A stretch of 64,000 nucleotides of DNA from Euborellia annulipes (GCA_023213315.1 JAKCPI010014010.1:1-64000); one strand, 5' to 3'. Shown: positions 21,336-32,477, numbered from the stretch's first letter. Program-made: numbers and translations. Notes: generated by a model not told the origin, from the sequence alone.

Positions 21336-22139
21336 AAAAATCTGGTGTGACTGGCGCACAGCACACAACTTTCTCTTACCTTCGGTAATCGAATGTTGTG
21401 TACTGTGCTTGTCACACCAGATTTTTTGTGTCGACATGTATTTAGTTTCCGACAGTACGGTACATTCGATTTTCAAGATGTAAAATTTATAAGTATGGGA
21501 AAATATTTATATTTTGTTACCATGGCAACCATTTCTCCTATCTTTTCTATGGAGAACAAGAGTAAAGTGGTCTTCAGAAGATTTCAATCACAAAATGAGA
21601 ATATACATTTTAAAGAGAATCTAAAAAATAATTGATTTTTGAATTTAAAAAAAAATCGTTGGAGCAAATTTTGAGAAAATCGAAAAAAACTGAAAAAGTG
21701 CATCAGTAAAGTACTAGTACTCTTTGGTCGATTTTGGTCAAAAGCTTCGTGTTAGGTCCCATGGGGGTGCCTAACTTAAATATAAAATTTCAACCTCCTA
21801 GCTCTTTCCGTTCTTGAGATATTTTGTTCACAGACACACAATTCAATTCAATTCAATTCAATTCAATTTATTGTCTGAATTCCAGATACATTATTTAATT
21901 ACAATTTCACTTAATAAAACAAATTCTCTTTGCGAAACTTAGGCAGACACACAGACACACACACACACACAGACAGACCATGTCGCGAAAACCACTTTTT
22001 TGGATTCAGGGGACCTCAAAACGTGAAGATCCATCAAAATCTCGACATCGAATTTTTGACATGAATCCAATACTTTCTCTCTCTATATATATGTTAATAT
22101 ATATATTAACATATATATAGAGGTAAGAGAAAGTAAAAA
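21336..22139 (+). repeat. element X, full copy with LINE tail in its microsatellite
   Basis: It runs from AAAAATCTGG to AAAGTAAAAA. The CA/GACA tract is interrupted at 21841-21952 by a foreign tail. The terminal hairpin has an extra ATATATTAAC unit. Confidence 0.92.
21841..21952 (-). repeat. 5'-truncated LINE 3' tail
   Basis: On the minus strand it ends in AATAAATTGAATTGAATTG, a (TTGAA)n tail of the type that ends some non-LTR retrotransposons. Only about 110 bp were inserted, in the X microsatellite. The parent family is not in this window. Confidence 0.6.
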
Positions 22140-22213
22140 TGAAAAAAATTCAATTTTTCTAAACTTTTAGCCCTGTTTTGCACCACTAAGCCACCTCTGA
22201 AACTGTACAGTAT

Positions 22214-22722
22214 TAGGGTGGCTCTTAGCTACTACTGGGGAAAAATTTTTTTGAGATTTTTTTTGACGCTACCCCCTAGTTTGGTGCCATTGCCAAAAAA
22301 AATAACCCGTGTAAAATTTCAGCTCAATCGGATAAGGGGAAAGGGTGCCCCAAAGGCCCTGAAAATCGAAAAAAAATCAAAAAATATTCATTTTATTTAT
22401 TTATCTTGTTAAATATAAATTATATACAAAAAATCTGGTGTGACTGGCGCACAGCACACAACTTTCTCTTACCCTTCGTGTGTATTTTTTATAGATCTAC
22501 AACTTTTATATAACACTTTTTTGTATATAATTTATATTTAATAAGATAAATAAATAAAATGATTATTTTCTGATTTTTTTTCGATTTTCAGGGCCCTTGG
22601 GGCACCCTTTTCCCTTATCCGATGGAGCTGAAATTTTACACAGGTTATTTTTTTTGGCAATGGCACCAAACTAGGGGGTAGCGTGAATAAATTTCCAACT
22701 TCGAAAAATAAGAGCTACCCCA
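22214..22722. mobile_element. foldback element with an X hairpin fragment in its loop
   Basis: The arms 22214-22432 and 22512-22722 are imperfect reverse complements (TAGGGTGGCTCTTA... / ...TAAGAGCTACCC, each with ACTAGGGGGTAGCG-like and TTTTCGATTTTCAGGGC blocks). The loop holds half of the X 5' hairpin (22435-22473). It is non-coding. Confidence 0.75.
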
Positions 22723-22845
22723 CATAGCACTGTAACCAAAAATCGGACATTTCGACGCCGCAGGGATGTTCTGCGATGTCCCAAAGTTGCAGCATCGTCC
22801 CTTCGACGTCTAAATGTCCGCTTTTTGGTTGCAGTGCTATGTGGG
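22721..22845. mobile_element. small hairpin MITE
   Basis: The ends CACATAGCACTGTAACC and GGTTGCAGTGCTATGTG are inverted, with a second inverted pair (CGGACATTTCGACG / CGTCTAAATGTCCG) inside. It abuts the foldback element and has no coding sequence. Confidence 0.65.
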
Positions 22846-23317
22846 ACAGTATATATAGATTGAAGATTTGAATATTTTAAATTATTTTAAAAATTATATT
22901 TTATCAATTTAAAAATTGAATTATTAAATCTCACAATTATTTTTTTCTAATTCGTTATATATATTAAATTTCAACTTTCTTATTTTTGTCGTCACGGATT
23001 GTGACGTCATGACTTGTAGCGTCACCGCTCTTGACGTAACGCGACATGCTGATAGAAGAGCCAAAAATTTTGAGAGGATATAATAAAAGTTTCACTTTAA
23101 AATTTAATTTTTATAAAATTAATTTTTGTTAAATAAACTTTATTTTGCCAACTGGTCCTTGATTTTGCCAAATCGGTCCGACCTGGGGGGAACCCCCCCC
23201 CCCCCTGGCTACGCCCCCGATTCCGTGACCTTATAAATATACACGTTTAAACGTATAAAAAAACGTACATTGCTAGTTTAATAGAATAAAATATAAATAT
23301 ATTATCTGAATGTGTAG

Positions 23318-23465
23318 ATGTAAAGAAAAATATTGATAATTCGAAACTAACAGATCTACATGGTCAAATTTTATGCCCGAAATGTCATCAACGAGTAATG
23401 CCTATTGTTCGCCGTCAAAGGAATCGAATAACTAGAGGGAATATGTGCAGTATGCTCCTCTTTGG
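23318..23465 (+). CDS. candidate host exon with LITAF-like half domain
   Basis: This 148-bp exon lies between an acceptor (GTGTAG) and a donor (TTTGG|GTAATC). Joined in phase to 19746-19800, it reads through ILCPKCHQRVMPIVRR and ends NMCSMLLFG. A CPxC knuckle followed by about 25 residues and a cysteine-containing hydrophobic stretch matches the first half of the LITAF domain, a zinc-binding membrane-associated module found in endosomal/lysosomal proteins. The second half, with HxCPxC, should be on a later exon that I did not find. The acceptor is weaker than the other splice sites. It could instead be a decayed exon. Confidence 0.5.
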
Positions 23466-23665
23466 GTAATCTACAATATTTTTTTTTTTTTTTTACTTTT
23501 AAGGTAAACTGACAAAACAGGCATAAAGAAAATATTGATATGAAAATAACTGGTCAGTGTACTCAAATCCTGCCATATTACTTGTATCCAGCGGCGTAAC
23601 CAGCCTTTGAAGGCGGGGGGGGCGAAGCTCAACTAGGGCGCCGATTTTCCAGGGGGCTCCGCAAA
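23466..23665. other. intron start and truncated hAT tip
   Basis: A T-run and AT-rich sequence follow the donor. At 23591 a hAT-like tip (CAGCGGCGTAACCAGCC) and a G-rich tract begin, cut off by the LINE fragment. No partner tip was found. Confidence 0.4.
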
Positions 23666-24470
23666 ATGGAATTAGATCTTGTTCAAATGAGATGGTGGTT
23701 AAATGAAAACAAAATCTCTTTAAATGTAGCTAAGACAAATTATTTGGTTTTTAGTCTTAATAAGATCCCTGAATCATTCGGCTCTGTAAAGTATCATGAG
23801 GTCTCGTGTGGGAGGATTGTGAATTGCTTGTGTGAGTCAGTTCAGCAAGTTGAGGTTGTCAGATATCTTGGGATTATGGTGGATATGAGACTCTCATGGG
23901 GGGACCATGTTGCTAAACTTAAAAAAGAAATCGGAAACTCGATTCGCAAATTTTATTTTTTAAGAAATATGTGCTTGCGTAATATCTTAAAAATGTTGTA
24001 TTTTGCGTTGATTCAATCAAGGTTGCAGTATGGTATCTCTTCGTGGGGGGTGCGTATCCAAGTGTTGTTAGACCGCTGCAGGTCGGGCAGAAGCACATTG
24101 TCAGACTGATGGCGAAAAAGCCAAGAATGGCCCGGTCTCTGCCTCTTTTCAGGATGTTCAACATTTTACCTATGCGATGTCTATTTTTTAAAAAAATATT
24201 GATGGACATTCTGGGTGGGGGTGGGGGATCGGGGCTGGTGGCTGTAATAGATAGAGGGAGAGGTGCGGGTAAATTGACTCTACCCAAGCCTAGATTAGAA
24301 AAATTTCGAAGGTCAGATTTGTATATGGCGCCCAAGCTTTTTAATTTATTACCTAATTATATATCGAGGTGTACCTCATTGGCTGGAATAAAGAGGTTAG
24401 TTTGTCAGTGGCTTTTAGCAATGGATGATCCCGAAGTATTGTTTGGATCATTACATGGTGTTGTATAGCT
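23666..24470 (+). pseudogene. non-LTR retrotransposon RT C-terminal fragment
   Basis: It covers the thumb and C-terminal part of a LINE ORF2: WLNENKISLNVAKTNYLVF, then VRYLGIMVDMRLSWGDHV, then QSRLQYGISSWG. At about 24045 a one-base shift moves the rest (VRPLQVGQKHIVRLMAKK... to the stop near 24468) into another frame. The catalytic motifs A-C and everything upstream are missing, consistent with 5' truncation. The K-x-NYLVF and YLG motifs suggest a CR1/L2/Jockey-group element, different from the other two LINEs here. Confidence 0.82.
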
Positions 24471-24564
24471 TAATTGGAAAAAGTCAAACTGATATTTGAA
24501 CATACTTGAGAGTAGGGTGACGATAGGTAGATATCTAAAAACCTAAAATTCTTTTATATTAATT

Positions 24565-25121
24565 ACTAGTCGCAAAGCCCGCCTTCGGCGGGCTTTCCGC
24601 CTAGCCAGGGGGCTGCGCCCCTGGACCCCTTGCTTCGCCTTCGGCGAGCAAGTTTATTCCCAATTTGGGATATTTCTTGTTGCAATGCAAGTGTTAAGAT
24701 GTTAAGGAAGGATCTTATATTCAAGCGAGGCGAGGGTACCTATTGGGAACAGCACAAAAGGGTCTGTTTATGACTGTTTAAAGGGTCAGTCACGTCCTCT
24801 CTTCGTTTTTCAACTGCTGCGTAGCCCCCACCCCCAGCCCATAGTCAGGTAGGAAGCTGGTTCACACAGCATAAAGGACGCTCTCTAATTTCTAGCCAAC
24901 TTGTTGATTTTGTGTTCCCATATTGAAGAAATTTGATTATAATTAATTTTCCAAAACATTTAAGAGATTCAAATTATTACTACGTTACTCCCAGAGCCAT
25001 GTATTATAGGTGTACTTAATTTCAAATGGATTCATTGAAAATTGTGGATTTCTATAGAACATATACATACATATTTACATACATACATACATTTTTCCCA
25101 TTTCATTTTTATATATATAGA
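24565..25121 (+). repeat. GC-rich-headed dispersed repeat, type A, second copy
   Basis: Nearly identical over its whole length to 15544-16111, from ACTAGTCGC to TATATATAG, apart from a few small indels. The high identity points to recent movement. Confidence 0.75.
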
Positions 25122-25372
25122 TAATCTATTAAAATTATTAAACCACTCCTCCACCGGCTCCACTGCTATAATAATACAAACTATCAAAATAATAAAGGTA
25201 CTAAACCAGTATAATTTAGTGTTAAGTAGTATAATAAATAGTTAATGTAAATGATGGTAACCTCCAAAACAGGTCTCCTAAGGAGGTACCTAATTTCTGA
25301 TGAATGTACTTAACTCCCTGTATTTTACTTTGTATGCAGAAATAAATATTTTTATTATTATTTTATTATTTA
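25122..25372 (+). repeat. probable LINE 3' end
   Basis: It ends GCAGAAATAAATATTTTTATTATTATT, an AATAAA signal followed by a (TTA)n-like tail, as in several LINE families. No coding sequence. Confidence 0.4.
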
Positions 25373-25511
25373 AATTATTAAAGCAAGCATCCCAGGGGAC
25401 AGATAAAAATTTATCGTTTAAGGAAGAATAATCCGCCTTAGAAAAATTATAAAAAAATTGGGAATTATTATAAAGAGTTTTCACAAAATTACATTCCAAA
25501 TAAATTATCAT
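25373..25511 (-). pseudogene. LINE ORF2 linker fragment
   Basis: The minus strand encodes about 45 residues (FYNFSKADYSSLNDKFLSV...WDACFNN) that resemble the region between endonuclease and RT in LINE ORF2 proteins. Nothing else of the element is present on either side. Confidence 0.5.
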
Positions 25512-26455
25512 AGGCTTTTAATAAAAATAAACGTAAGTAAATATTCAAAAGTATTATGTTTTTTCATGAACAAATTATTAATCTTGATGAATTAATATTT
25601 TCAGAATAATGCAAAGTATTGAAACTATAAATACAATATGCAATATTATGAATATGGCCAGGGCAGCAGACAGACTTGACGGGCCCCGGGGCTACTTAAT
25701 AATACGGCCCCCCCCCCTCACCCATTAAGATTTTTTAGGTATGTAAAAGGCTATTGTGGCCTTCATGCCAAAAATTTTTTACACAATTTTTAAAACAGTT
25801 ATACATAAGCTTAGCTTACAATATTTATTTAAATAAAAAAGTTATTTAAAAATTTCCTAAACATAGGGTTACCATAATTTATTGAGGCCAAACCCGGACA
25901 GACGACTTCCGGGGTGGTCTGAGGGTATGGAAATTTTTTTGAAAATTAGACACTGAAATCTGCGTTTTTAGCTATCCTGAGACGTGAAAAATATTACTTG
26001 CTTTGAGCTTAAAGGGCCTGGAGCCCGGGCCCCCACAGGAAAACATGTGCAAAAAATGATTTTGTGGAAATAAAAATGTTTAATGTAGAGCAATTGGACT
26101 GTATAGGTATAGGTGTAAAATACTCACACAACCCTTTCGTAGTATCAAGGTACTTCGAATAGACAAGGTAGGTCCATTCTGTTCGGGAGAATTCGTCTGT
26201 TTTCGGCTCTGAGCCCCTGGCGGCTCCTTGCTATTGTGGCCCAATGGAACTATATACAATTCTTCATATTAAATCAAATATTTTTCAATTTACATTTAAA
26301 TATCACTTATTTGATGTTAATTAAAGATAAATTAGATAAAATGAATGTATAAAATATATAAATATGCAGGGGTTTATGTATAAAAAATCGTTTAACCACA
26401 AAATAGCGCTCGATCAGAATTATTTTAATTTTAACTTTTAATCTATATTATTTAA
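25512..26455. other. transposon debris, no gene seen
   Basis: 25512-25640 is AT-rich. 25655 begins a hAT-like CAGGGCAGCAGAC end with GGCCCCGGGG and a C-run. A CTACCTTGTCTATTCGAAGTACC block (minus strand) at 26148-26173 recurs at 31700-31728. The pieces could not be assembled into one element. Confidence 0.4.
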
Positions 26456-27112
26456 AAAAATCTGGTGTGACTGGCGCACAGCACACAACTTTCTCTTACC
26501 TTCGGTAATCGAAAGTTGTGTACTGTGCTTGTCACACCAGATTTTTTGTGTCGACATGTATTTAGTTTCCGACAGTAGGGTACGATTGAATTCAAGATGT
26601 AAAATTTATAAGTATGGGAAAATATTTATATTTTGATACCATGGCAACCATTTCTCCTATCTTTTCTATGGAGTACAAGAGTAAAGTGGTCTTCAGAAGA
26701 TTTCAATCACAAAATGAGAATATACATTTTATAGAGAATCTAAAAAATAATTGATTTTTGAATTAAAAAAAAATCGTTGGAGCAAATTTTGAGAAAATCG
26801 AAAAAAACTGAAAAAGTGCATCAGTAAAGTACTAGTACTCTTTGGTCGATTTTGTTCAAAAGCTTCGTGTCACGTCCCATGGGGGTGCCTAACTTAAATA
26901 TAAAATTTCAACCTCCTAGCTCTTTTCGTTCTTGAGATATTTTGTTCACAGACACACACACACACACACAGACAGACCATGTCGCGAAAGCCACTTTTTT
27001 GGATTCAGGGGACCTCAAAACGTGAAGATCCATCAAAATCTCGACATCGAATTTTTGACATGAATCCAATACTTTCTCTCTATATATATATTACATATAG
27101 ATTGAAGATTGA
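26456..27112 (+). repeat. element X copy, split by a PLE
   Basis: It is full from AAAAATCTGG to the AT-rich 3' hairpin, which breaks off at about 27112. The last 30 bp of the hairpin (ATATTACATATATACATAGGTAAGAGAAAGTAAAAA-like) stand at 29450-29487, beyond the PLE. ATATTACATATA on both sides may be the target duplication. Confidence 0.92.
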
Positions 27113-27567
27113 TGAGTGATGCCGAGAAACATACAATTAAAAAACCGCCACCACGCTGTCTTTTCGGGAAGGATGTAGGGAGGAAAAACAAAAAACAAGA
27201 TTCTTTTATTTTTCCCCAATTGAGTTTTATTCCTGATATTTCAAAGGCACAAAGGCTCTTCTTCTTCAGAGGAAACTGAAAAATTCATAATGTTAACAAA
27301 AATATCTATAATAGTTTACAATTTCAACTTAGGGTAAAGACATTGTTGTACCTCATATTACACTCCGTTAACATTACAATTACAGCCAAGGTTTTTTTGC
27401 ATCAAGAAAGCCATTTGACCTCGATATCGTTAGAGAGCATTCTAATTTTATAAACTCTATTACAATTCATTTATAATATTTCTTTATTTCAATGTATTAA
27501 TATACTGTATATTAAAAATAAATCCAGGCTTTTAAGATCATTCAACCTTTTGTCTATATGTTATTTA

Positions 27568-27932
27568 CATAGGCGCGGAACTGGGGGGAAAGGTACATTG
27601 CCCCCCTGGCATTATAGGGGGGGAAGAGGGGGCAAAATTTCTTCTTTTATTTCATTTATTTTTAAAAATGATATATTTTTACTTTTGAAAAATAAAATCT
27701 TCTAAATTAAAAGAGTAAGAAATTCATTTTTTTCAAATTTTTTCAAAATTTTTGATAAAATCACTAGAAAATTTTTTTAGTTTTAATTTTATTAAAATTG
27801 TGATTTTATTTAAAATTTTTAAAGTTTTATAGTAATTTGTTTTTGTTTTATACTATTTGATCATATTAAATTATTTTAATTTACTAAAAAAAATTTTTTG
27901 CCCCCCCTGATTCAAATTCGTTGGCGCCCCTG
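27568..27932. mobile_element. hAT-type MITE inside the PLE
   Basis: The tips are CATAGGCGCGGAAC and the reverse of GGCGCCCCTG, with an exact 8-bp duplication GTTATTTA (27560-27567 and 27933-27940). The subterminal blocks are runs of TTGCCCCCC. A reversed fragment of a related MITE lies at about 57090-57190. Confidence 0.88.
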
Positions 27933-28139
27933 GTTATTTACTATTTATTTATACAAATTGATTAATACATTTTATTAAATTACTTTTATTTCATTTTTAA
28001 CATTTAGAAAATTGGAAAGAAAATTTCTTATTATAATGATATTTAATTACATTCTCAGGAACGGAAGGAAAAGAAATTTGTTTTATTATAATTAAAAAAT
28101 TAAAAAATTAAAAAACGAGATGCTAAATGAAGAGACGGG

Positions 28140-29290
28140 CTATTTTTCTGTTAATAGTATTTTATATTCTCCCATTAGATTATTTGTGTCCAATCTAAAA
28201 TTTACCGCCCTCTTTATATTAAGTTGGATATAACATGTTTCTTTAAAATATCTCTTATGCCAGTTTTCTTCTCTGCAGAGAATCTTGACCGACGTTAGAT
28301 TGAAATTGAAATTATGGCCTAAGTTTTGCGCATGTTGTTGCAGGGCTGTAACATTATTAGTTTTATTAACAGACCTTTTATGTTCATCTACCCTCAATTT
28401 CAATGCTCTTTTGGTGTTACCAATATACACTTTCTTACAGTCAATACACTCTATTTGGTAAACCGTGCTATGTATTTTTTCTTTCTTATCTTTATCCTTT
28501 GTGTTATAAAGGAACATTAAATTACCAGTTGTCTTGGGAATAATATTAATTTTATATTTTTGAAAAAGGGCTTTAATTTTATTATAATCTGGGGTGAAAG
28601 TTATTGGGAAATATCCGGAAATTTCTTTTTCTATCCGGTCGTTAGAGGGGGGAGATGAGGCAGGTGTATTGTTCATTTTTACTATTTTTGTTTTTGTCTT
28701 ATTTATAATTTTGTTAATTAACGGGACGGGGTAATTATTGTTTTTTGTTATCTTTTTATATTTTTTAATATTATTTTCCCAAAAACAATTGTCACTTAAA
28801 CTCAAAATTCTACATAGCAGGCCTTCGAGGACATTCATTTTATGAGTCATTGGACTGGATGAATGAAAATTTAAAATAATGTTACTTGCATAAGGTTTTT
28901 GGTACCAGTCAATGCCAATATTAGGTGTTTTATTGTAAAGGGTCATATCAAGAAAGTTAATACTCTTATTGTTTTCAATTTCCACTGTAAATTTTAAGGC
29001 ACTATTATATGTGTTAATTTTCTCTAGTACGCTATCTAATTGGTCTAGTTTTACCGATGTGATACAGTCGTCGACATACTGAAAGAAAAACACGGGGTTG
29101 ATTTTATCTATAATTGTGAAGTGGAAATCATGGATTACTAAATTAGCAAGTGCAGGTGCCATGTTGGTACCCATTCCCAAACCTTCTTTTTGCTTAAAAT
29201 AATTATTATTAAATTCAAAGCAAGAATTTTCCAAGCAAAATTTTGTAATCCGTATGAATTCGTCTTGCGCGAGGTAAGTGTTATTTTCAA
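28140..29290 (-). pseudogene. PLE reverse transcriptase C-terminus and GIY-YIG endonuclease
   Basis: The reading frame is open from the terminal-repeat junction (about 29290) to the stop at 28140. It starts within RT (NTYLAQDEFIRITKFCL), then GLGMGTNMAPALANL and the catalytic YVDD, then the SINFLDMTLY block typical of PLEs. The C-terminal part has a CxxC linker (CIDC) and the GIY-YIG nuclease core (VYQIEC, VYIGNTKRAL, DEHKR), ending near the CYIQL/NFR segment. PLEs use this nuclease to nick target DNA and prime reverse transcription. The first part of RT is lost, so the copy is not autonomous, but the remaining frame is uninterrupted for about 380 codons, which suggests a fairly recent insertion. 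Confidence 0.9.
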
Positions 29291-29455
29291 TAACATTATG
29301 AATTTTTCAGTTTCCTCTGAAGAAGAAGAGCCTTTGTGCCTTTGAAATATCAGGAATAAAACTCAATTGGGGAAAAATAAAAGAATCTTGTTTTTTGTTT
29401 TTCCTCCCTACATCCTTGCCGAAAAGACAGCGTGGTGGCGGTTTTTTAATTATAT

Positions 29456-29589
29456 TACATATATACATAGGTAAGAGAAAGTAAAAAATAGTAATAGGGA
29501 GAAAAATATAAGATAATTAATTTTCGATTCTTAATTAAATAATCAAAGGATTATATTTTTTTTCTATTTAGTTTCTTCTAAAAACGTAA

Positions 29590-29638
<49 letters not shown>

Positions 29639-29905
29639 ATGTTATTTCGCCCTTATGTGGGTTTAAATAAACATTTAAAAAAAAATTATTATTATTAAAA
29701 TTAATTGCTGATTAGGGAAAAATAAAAAGAAAAATTTATTTGGGTGAATGATTGATTTATTGGAAAATTTAATATAAAATTTGATTGTTGATTGGTCATT
29801 GGCTTCGCAACAATGACTTTGGGGGTAACAATAAAAAAGGGTATTGAGTAATCTGTCGACTGGCTCAGGCTCCAAGGTTCATATTTGCTCAAGATTAAAA
29901 CAATA
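29456..29905. other. X hairpin end and AT-rich spacer
   Basis: 29456-29487 is the detached end of the X copy at 26456. A (TA)n tract occupies 29590-29634. The rest is AT-rich with no recognised gene. Confidence 0.6.
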
Positions 29906-30075
29906 TTTTTACTTTCTCTTACCTATGTATATATGTAATATATATATAGAGAGAAAGTATTGGATTCATGTCAAAAATTCGATGTCGAGATTTTGATGGA
30001 TCTTCACGTTTTGAGGTCCCCTGAATCCAAAAAAGTGGTTTTCGCGACATGGTCTGTCTGTGTGTGTGTGTGTGT

Positions 30076-30107
<32 letters not shown>

Positions 30108-30600
30108 TCAATTTTAAGCATGAAGGAATTGAGCTAGGAGGTTGAAATTTTATATTTAAGTTAAATACCTCCCGGGACCGGAAAAATAAGCTTTTAATCA
30201 AAATCGGCCAAAGAGTACTAGTACTTTACTGATGTACTTTTTCAGTTTTTTTCGATTTTCTCAAAATTCGCTCTAACGATTTTGATTAAAATTCAAAAAT
30301 CAATTATTTTTTAGATGCTCTTTCAAATGTATATTCTCGTTTTCCCCTCAAAATTGTTTGAAGCACACTTTACTCTTGTGCTTCATAGGAAAGATAGGAG
30401 AAATGGTTGCCATGGTTACAAAATATAAATATTTTCCCATACTTATAAATTTTACATCTGAATTCAACAAATATTCCCTACTGCCGGGAACTAAATACAT
30501 GTCGACACAAAAAATCTGGTGTGACAAGCACAGTACACAACTTTCGATTACCGAAGGTAAGAGAAAGTTGTGTGCTGTGCGCCAGTCACACCAGATTTTT
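29906..30600 (-). repeat. element X, full-length copy
   Basis: It has both hairpins and the longest pure TG tract in the family here (30058-30107). This copy belongs to the subtype whose sequence next to the microsatellite is TTCAATTTTAAGCATGAAGG instead of GAACAAAATATCTCAAG. Confidence 0.95.
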
Positions 30601-31836
30601 ATTATTAAAATTTTAAAGAAGAGATTTGATCTTTTCAACATCAATGAATTAGATTTAATAAGAATTTATATTGAAAGTTAATTAAATGGAAATCAAGTGA
30701 CACACACAATTTGCTCTTGTTGAACGAGTAACGTTGATCAGGACTTATCTGGTTGAAGAGAGTGATGGCTGTTGCAGCACGAGGCCCAAGCTATCGTTGA
30801 TGGAGATAGTTTGGATAGCGTTTCGGTGACGGGCTTGCCCAAGTACATTTCGGTCGCCTTGGCTGCCTTCATCAGGAAGAGTTTCGGCAACGGAAGAAGC
30901 AAAGTGTTGCAAAGAAATGGTTGTCGTCAGTTGGCCGGAAATGATGGCGTTAAAAATTATAAAACTTCTTCTCTCTTCGCATGGACTCAATTAATGATTA
31001 CGAGTGAATTTTCGTGATAAAATAAAGACTGGGCATAATTATCATTTTTGGCTTTATTTTAAATTTTCATTCTTCATTTATGACACTGACAAAAAGGTTT
31101 CAATTTATATATTTTCCCTCATACATTAAAGTAGCGCCTGTAATGTGAATAAAAAGTAAATCAAATATTCTAGTTTGTTATTTTAATCATATTTTTATTT
31201 TGTACATACCTGGATAAAATTTCTTTAGATATCTTGTGCATTGTATTAGTAAAGAATTGGGATTTGTCAGATTCCACTTTTCGGACATTTTACAATTTAA
31301 AATTAATTTTCTTATGTTTGTTTCCTTTTAAGAGACCTAATTTAATAAAAGTTTAATTTAATAAATGCCTATTAACTCCAATTAAATAAAAAAAGTCAAA
31401 GTCAAAATACTTACGAATGAAATGACAGTTCGAGGTTATGCCACATCTTACTTATTTCCTTTTTTTACTTCTTATTACATAATAATTGCGCTAAAATCTC
31501 ATCGTTATATTGTTCAAATAATTAGTCGATAACACAAATAAGGGTGCAAAACTCTATATATGCAAAGTAAATTAAATAAATGCCAAGAAATGAATCGCAC
31601 ACAAATAAACGCATTGCTTTTCTATGGGCGAGTGGTGGGAGGGAGCCGCCATCCAATCAAAATCGGGTATACCAAAAACTTAGGAAATGGGACTATGGAC
31701 CTACCTTGTCTATTCGAAGTACCTTGGTAGTTGCCTGTCATATTCACACGGCCGCTACTTAAATCGCGAGTATCCTATCAACCTGCTCAATTCCCTCCAA
31801 ATTTTAAACTTCAACATTTGAAGGGACAAAAAGTTA
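30601..31836. other. mostly unassigned stretch
   Basis: Apart from the HSP70-like fragment listed next, this holds AT-rich sequence and a block at 31696-31728 shared in reverse with 26148-26173. No splice-bounded frame was recognised. Confidence 0.35.
30755..30990 (-). pseudogene. possible HSP70-family fragment
   Basis: A short minus-strand stretch (about 30810-30890) reads TEMYLGKPVT in one frame, preceded by LMKAAKA, with an AACGATAGC (NDS) a little further on. This resembles the LMKMKETAE-YLGKPV...FNDS region of HSP70-type chaperones, especially mitochondrial forms. Frame breaks and strong divergence on both sides make this at best an old pseudogene piece or captured fragment. The G+C content is higher than that of its surroundings. 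Confidence 0.3.
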
Positions 31837-32114
31837 GCCTAGTCGTCCACTGGACGCTACCGCTACAAGGGCGACAACAAGAGACGCGACAACACGCGAC
31901 AAGGGTCGTCCACTGCACGCTACTTCGCGCTACATTTGACATAAAATATCATATAAATTTCTAACCAATAAATAAAACAAATCCATATAATTTTAATAAA
32001 TAATTAAATTGAAATATAAAACCAAGATAAAAATGTCCTAATTTATATTTATTTTCGCTAAATTTTCAAATAATCTTATTTTAAAATTCTTTATATTCTG
32101 GGATGAAGGTTATT

Positions 32115-32470
32115 TTAAATAGTCCTCGAAGAGCCGCAGTTACTTCACCAAATCACTCAATGTGAAAAAAACAAAAATGTATAATTTTATCAATTTAATA
32201 TATATATATACAGTATATCACAAAAAATTGTAATGTCGACTATAAAAGAATAAGTAAGTGTTGAATATAAAATAAATTACACATACTCTATGTTTATCTT
32301 TAAAGGTCCTGACAGTGATGAAAAATCGAAACTGATATTTGCAAAGCAGTCGATTCTTGAAACAGTTAATAAAAAATTTAAAAAATTTATGAAAATTCAT
32401 TTAAACACACACTCACCGAACAAACAGTGATTGATGAAGTAACTACGGCTCTTCGAGGTCTCTTTAATCT
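32115..32470. mobile_element. inverted-repeat MITE nested in the Harbinger-like element
   Basis: CCTCGAAGAGCCGCAGTTAC (32126 onward) and GTAACTACGGCTCTTCGAGG (ending about 32460) are inverted copies about 30 bp long. The interior is AT-rich and non-coding. The target duplication was not resolved. Confidence 0.55.
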
Positions 32471-32477
32471 TATTTTG

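Larger units (their letters stand above)
19838..23219. mobile_element. 3.4-kb hAT-type insertion in intron 2
   Basis: The tips are CAGTGGCGTAGC and the reverse of GGCTACGCCCCCG, flanked by an exact 8-bp target duplication, ATTCCGTG (19830-19837 and 23220-23227). It lies 37 bp after exon 2 and ends 98 bp before exon 3. Inside are a smaller hAT MITE, an X copy, a foldback element and a short hairpin. No transposase frame was found. An apparent acceptor and open stretch at 20839-21227 lie inside it and are not counted as host exon. Confidence 0.88.
27113..29455 (-). mobile_element. Penelope-like element with inverted terminal repeats
   Basis: Inverted copies of a roughly 165-bp sequence (27135-27300 and 29288-29455) flank an RT/GIY-YIG frame. 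They contain CTCTGAAGAAGAAGAGCC and CTTTGAAATATCAGG, the CTGAAGA...GAAA pattern of PLE termini. The 5' terminal repeat meets the coding sequence exactly where the RT frame is cut, the usual form of 5'-truncated PLE copies. A hAT MITE is nested at 27568-27932. The whole element sits inside an X hairpin. Confidence 0.88.

Noticed and set aside
23666..24109. Independent host gene on the + strand
   Set aside because: The motifs (NYLVF, YLGIMVDMRLSW, LQYGISSWG) are those of LINE reverse transcriptase C-termini, and the frame is broken.
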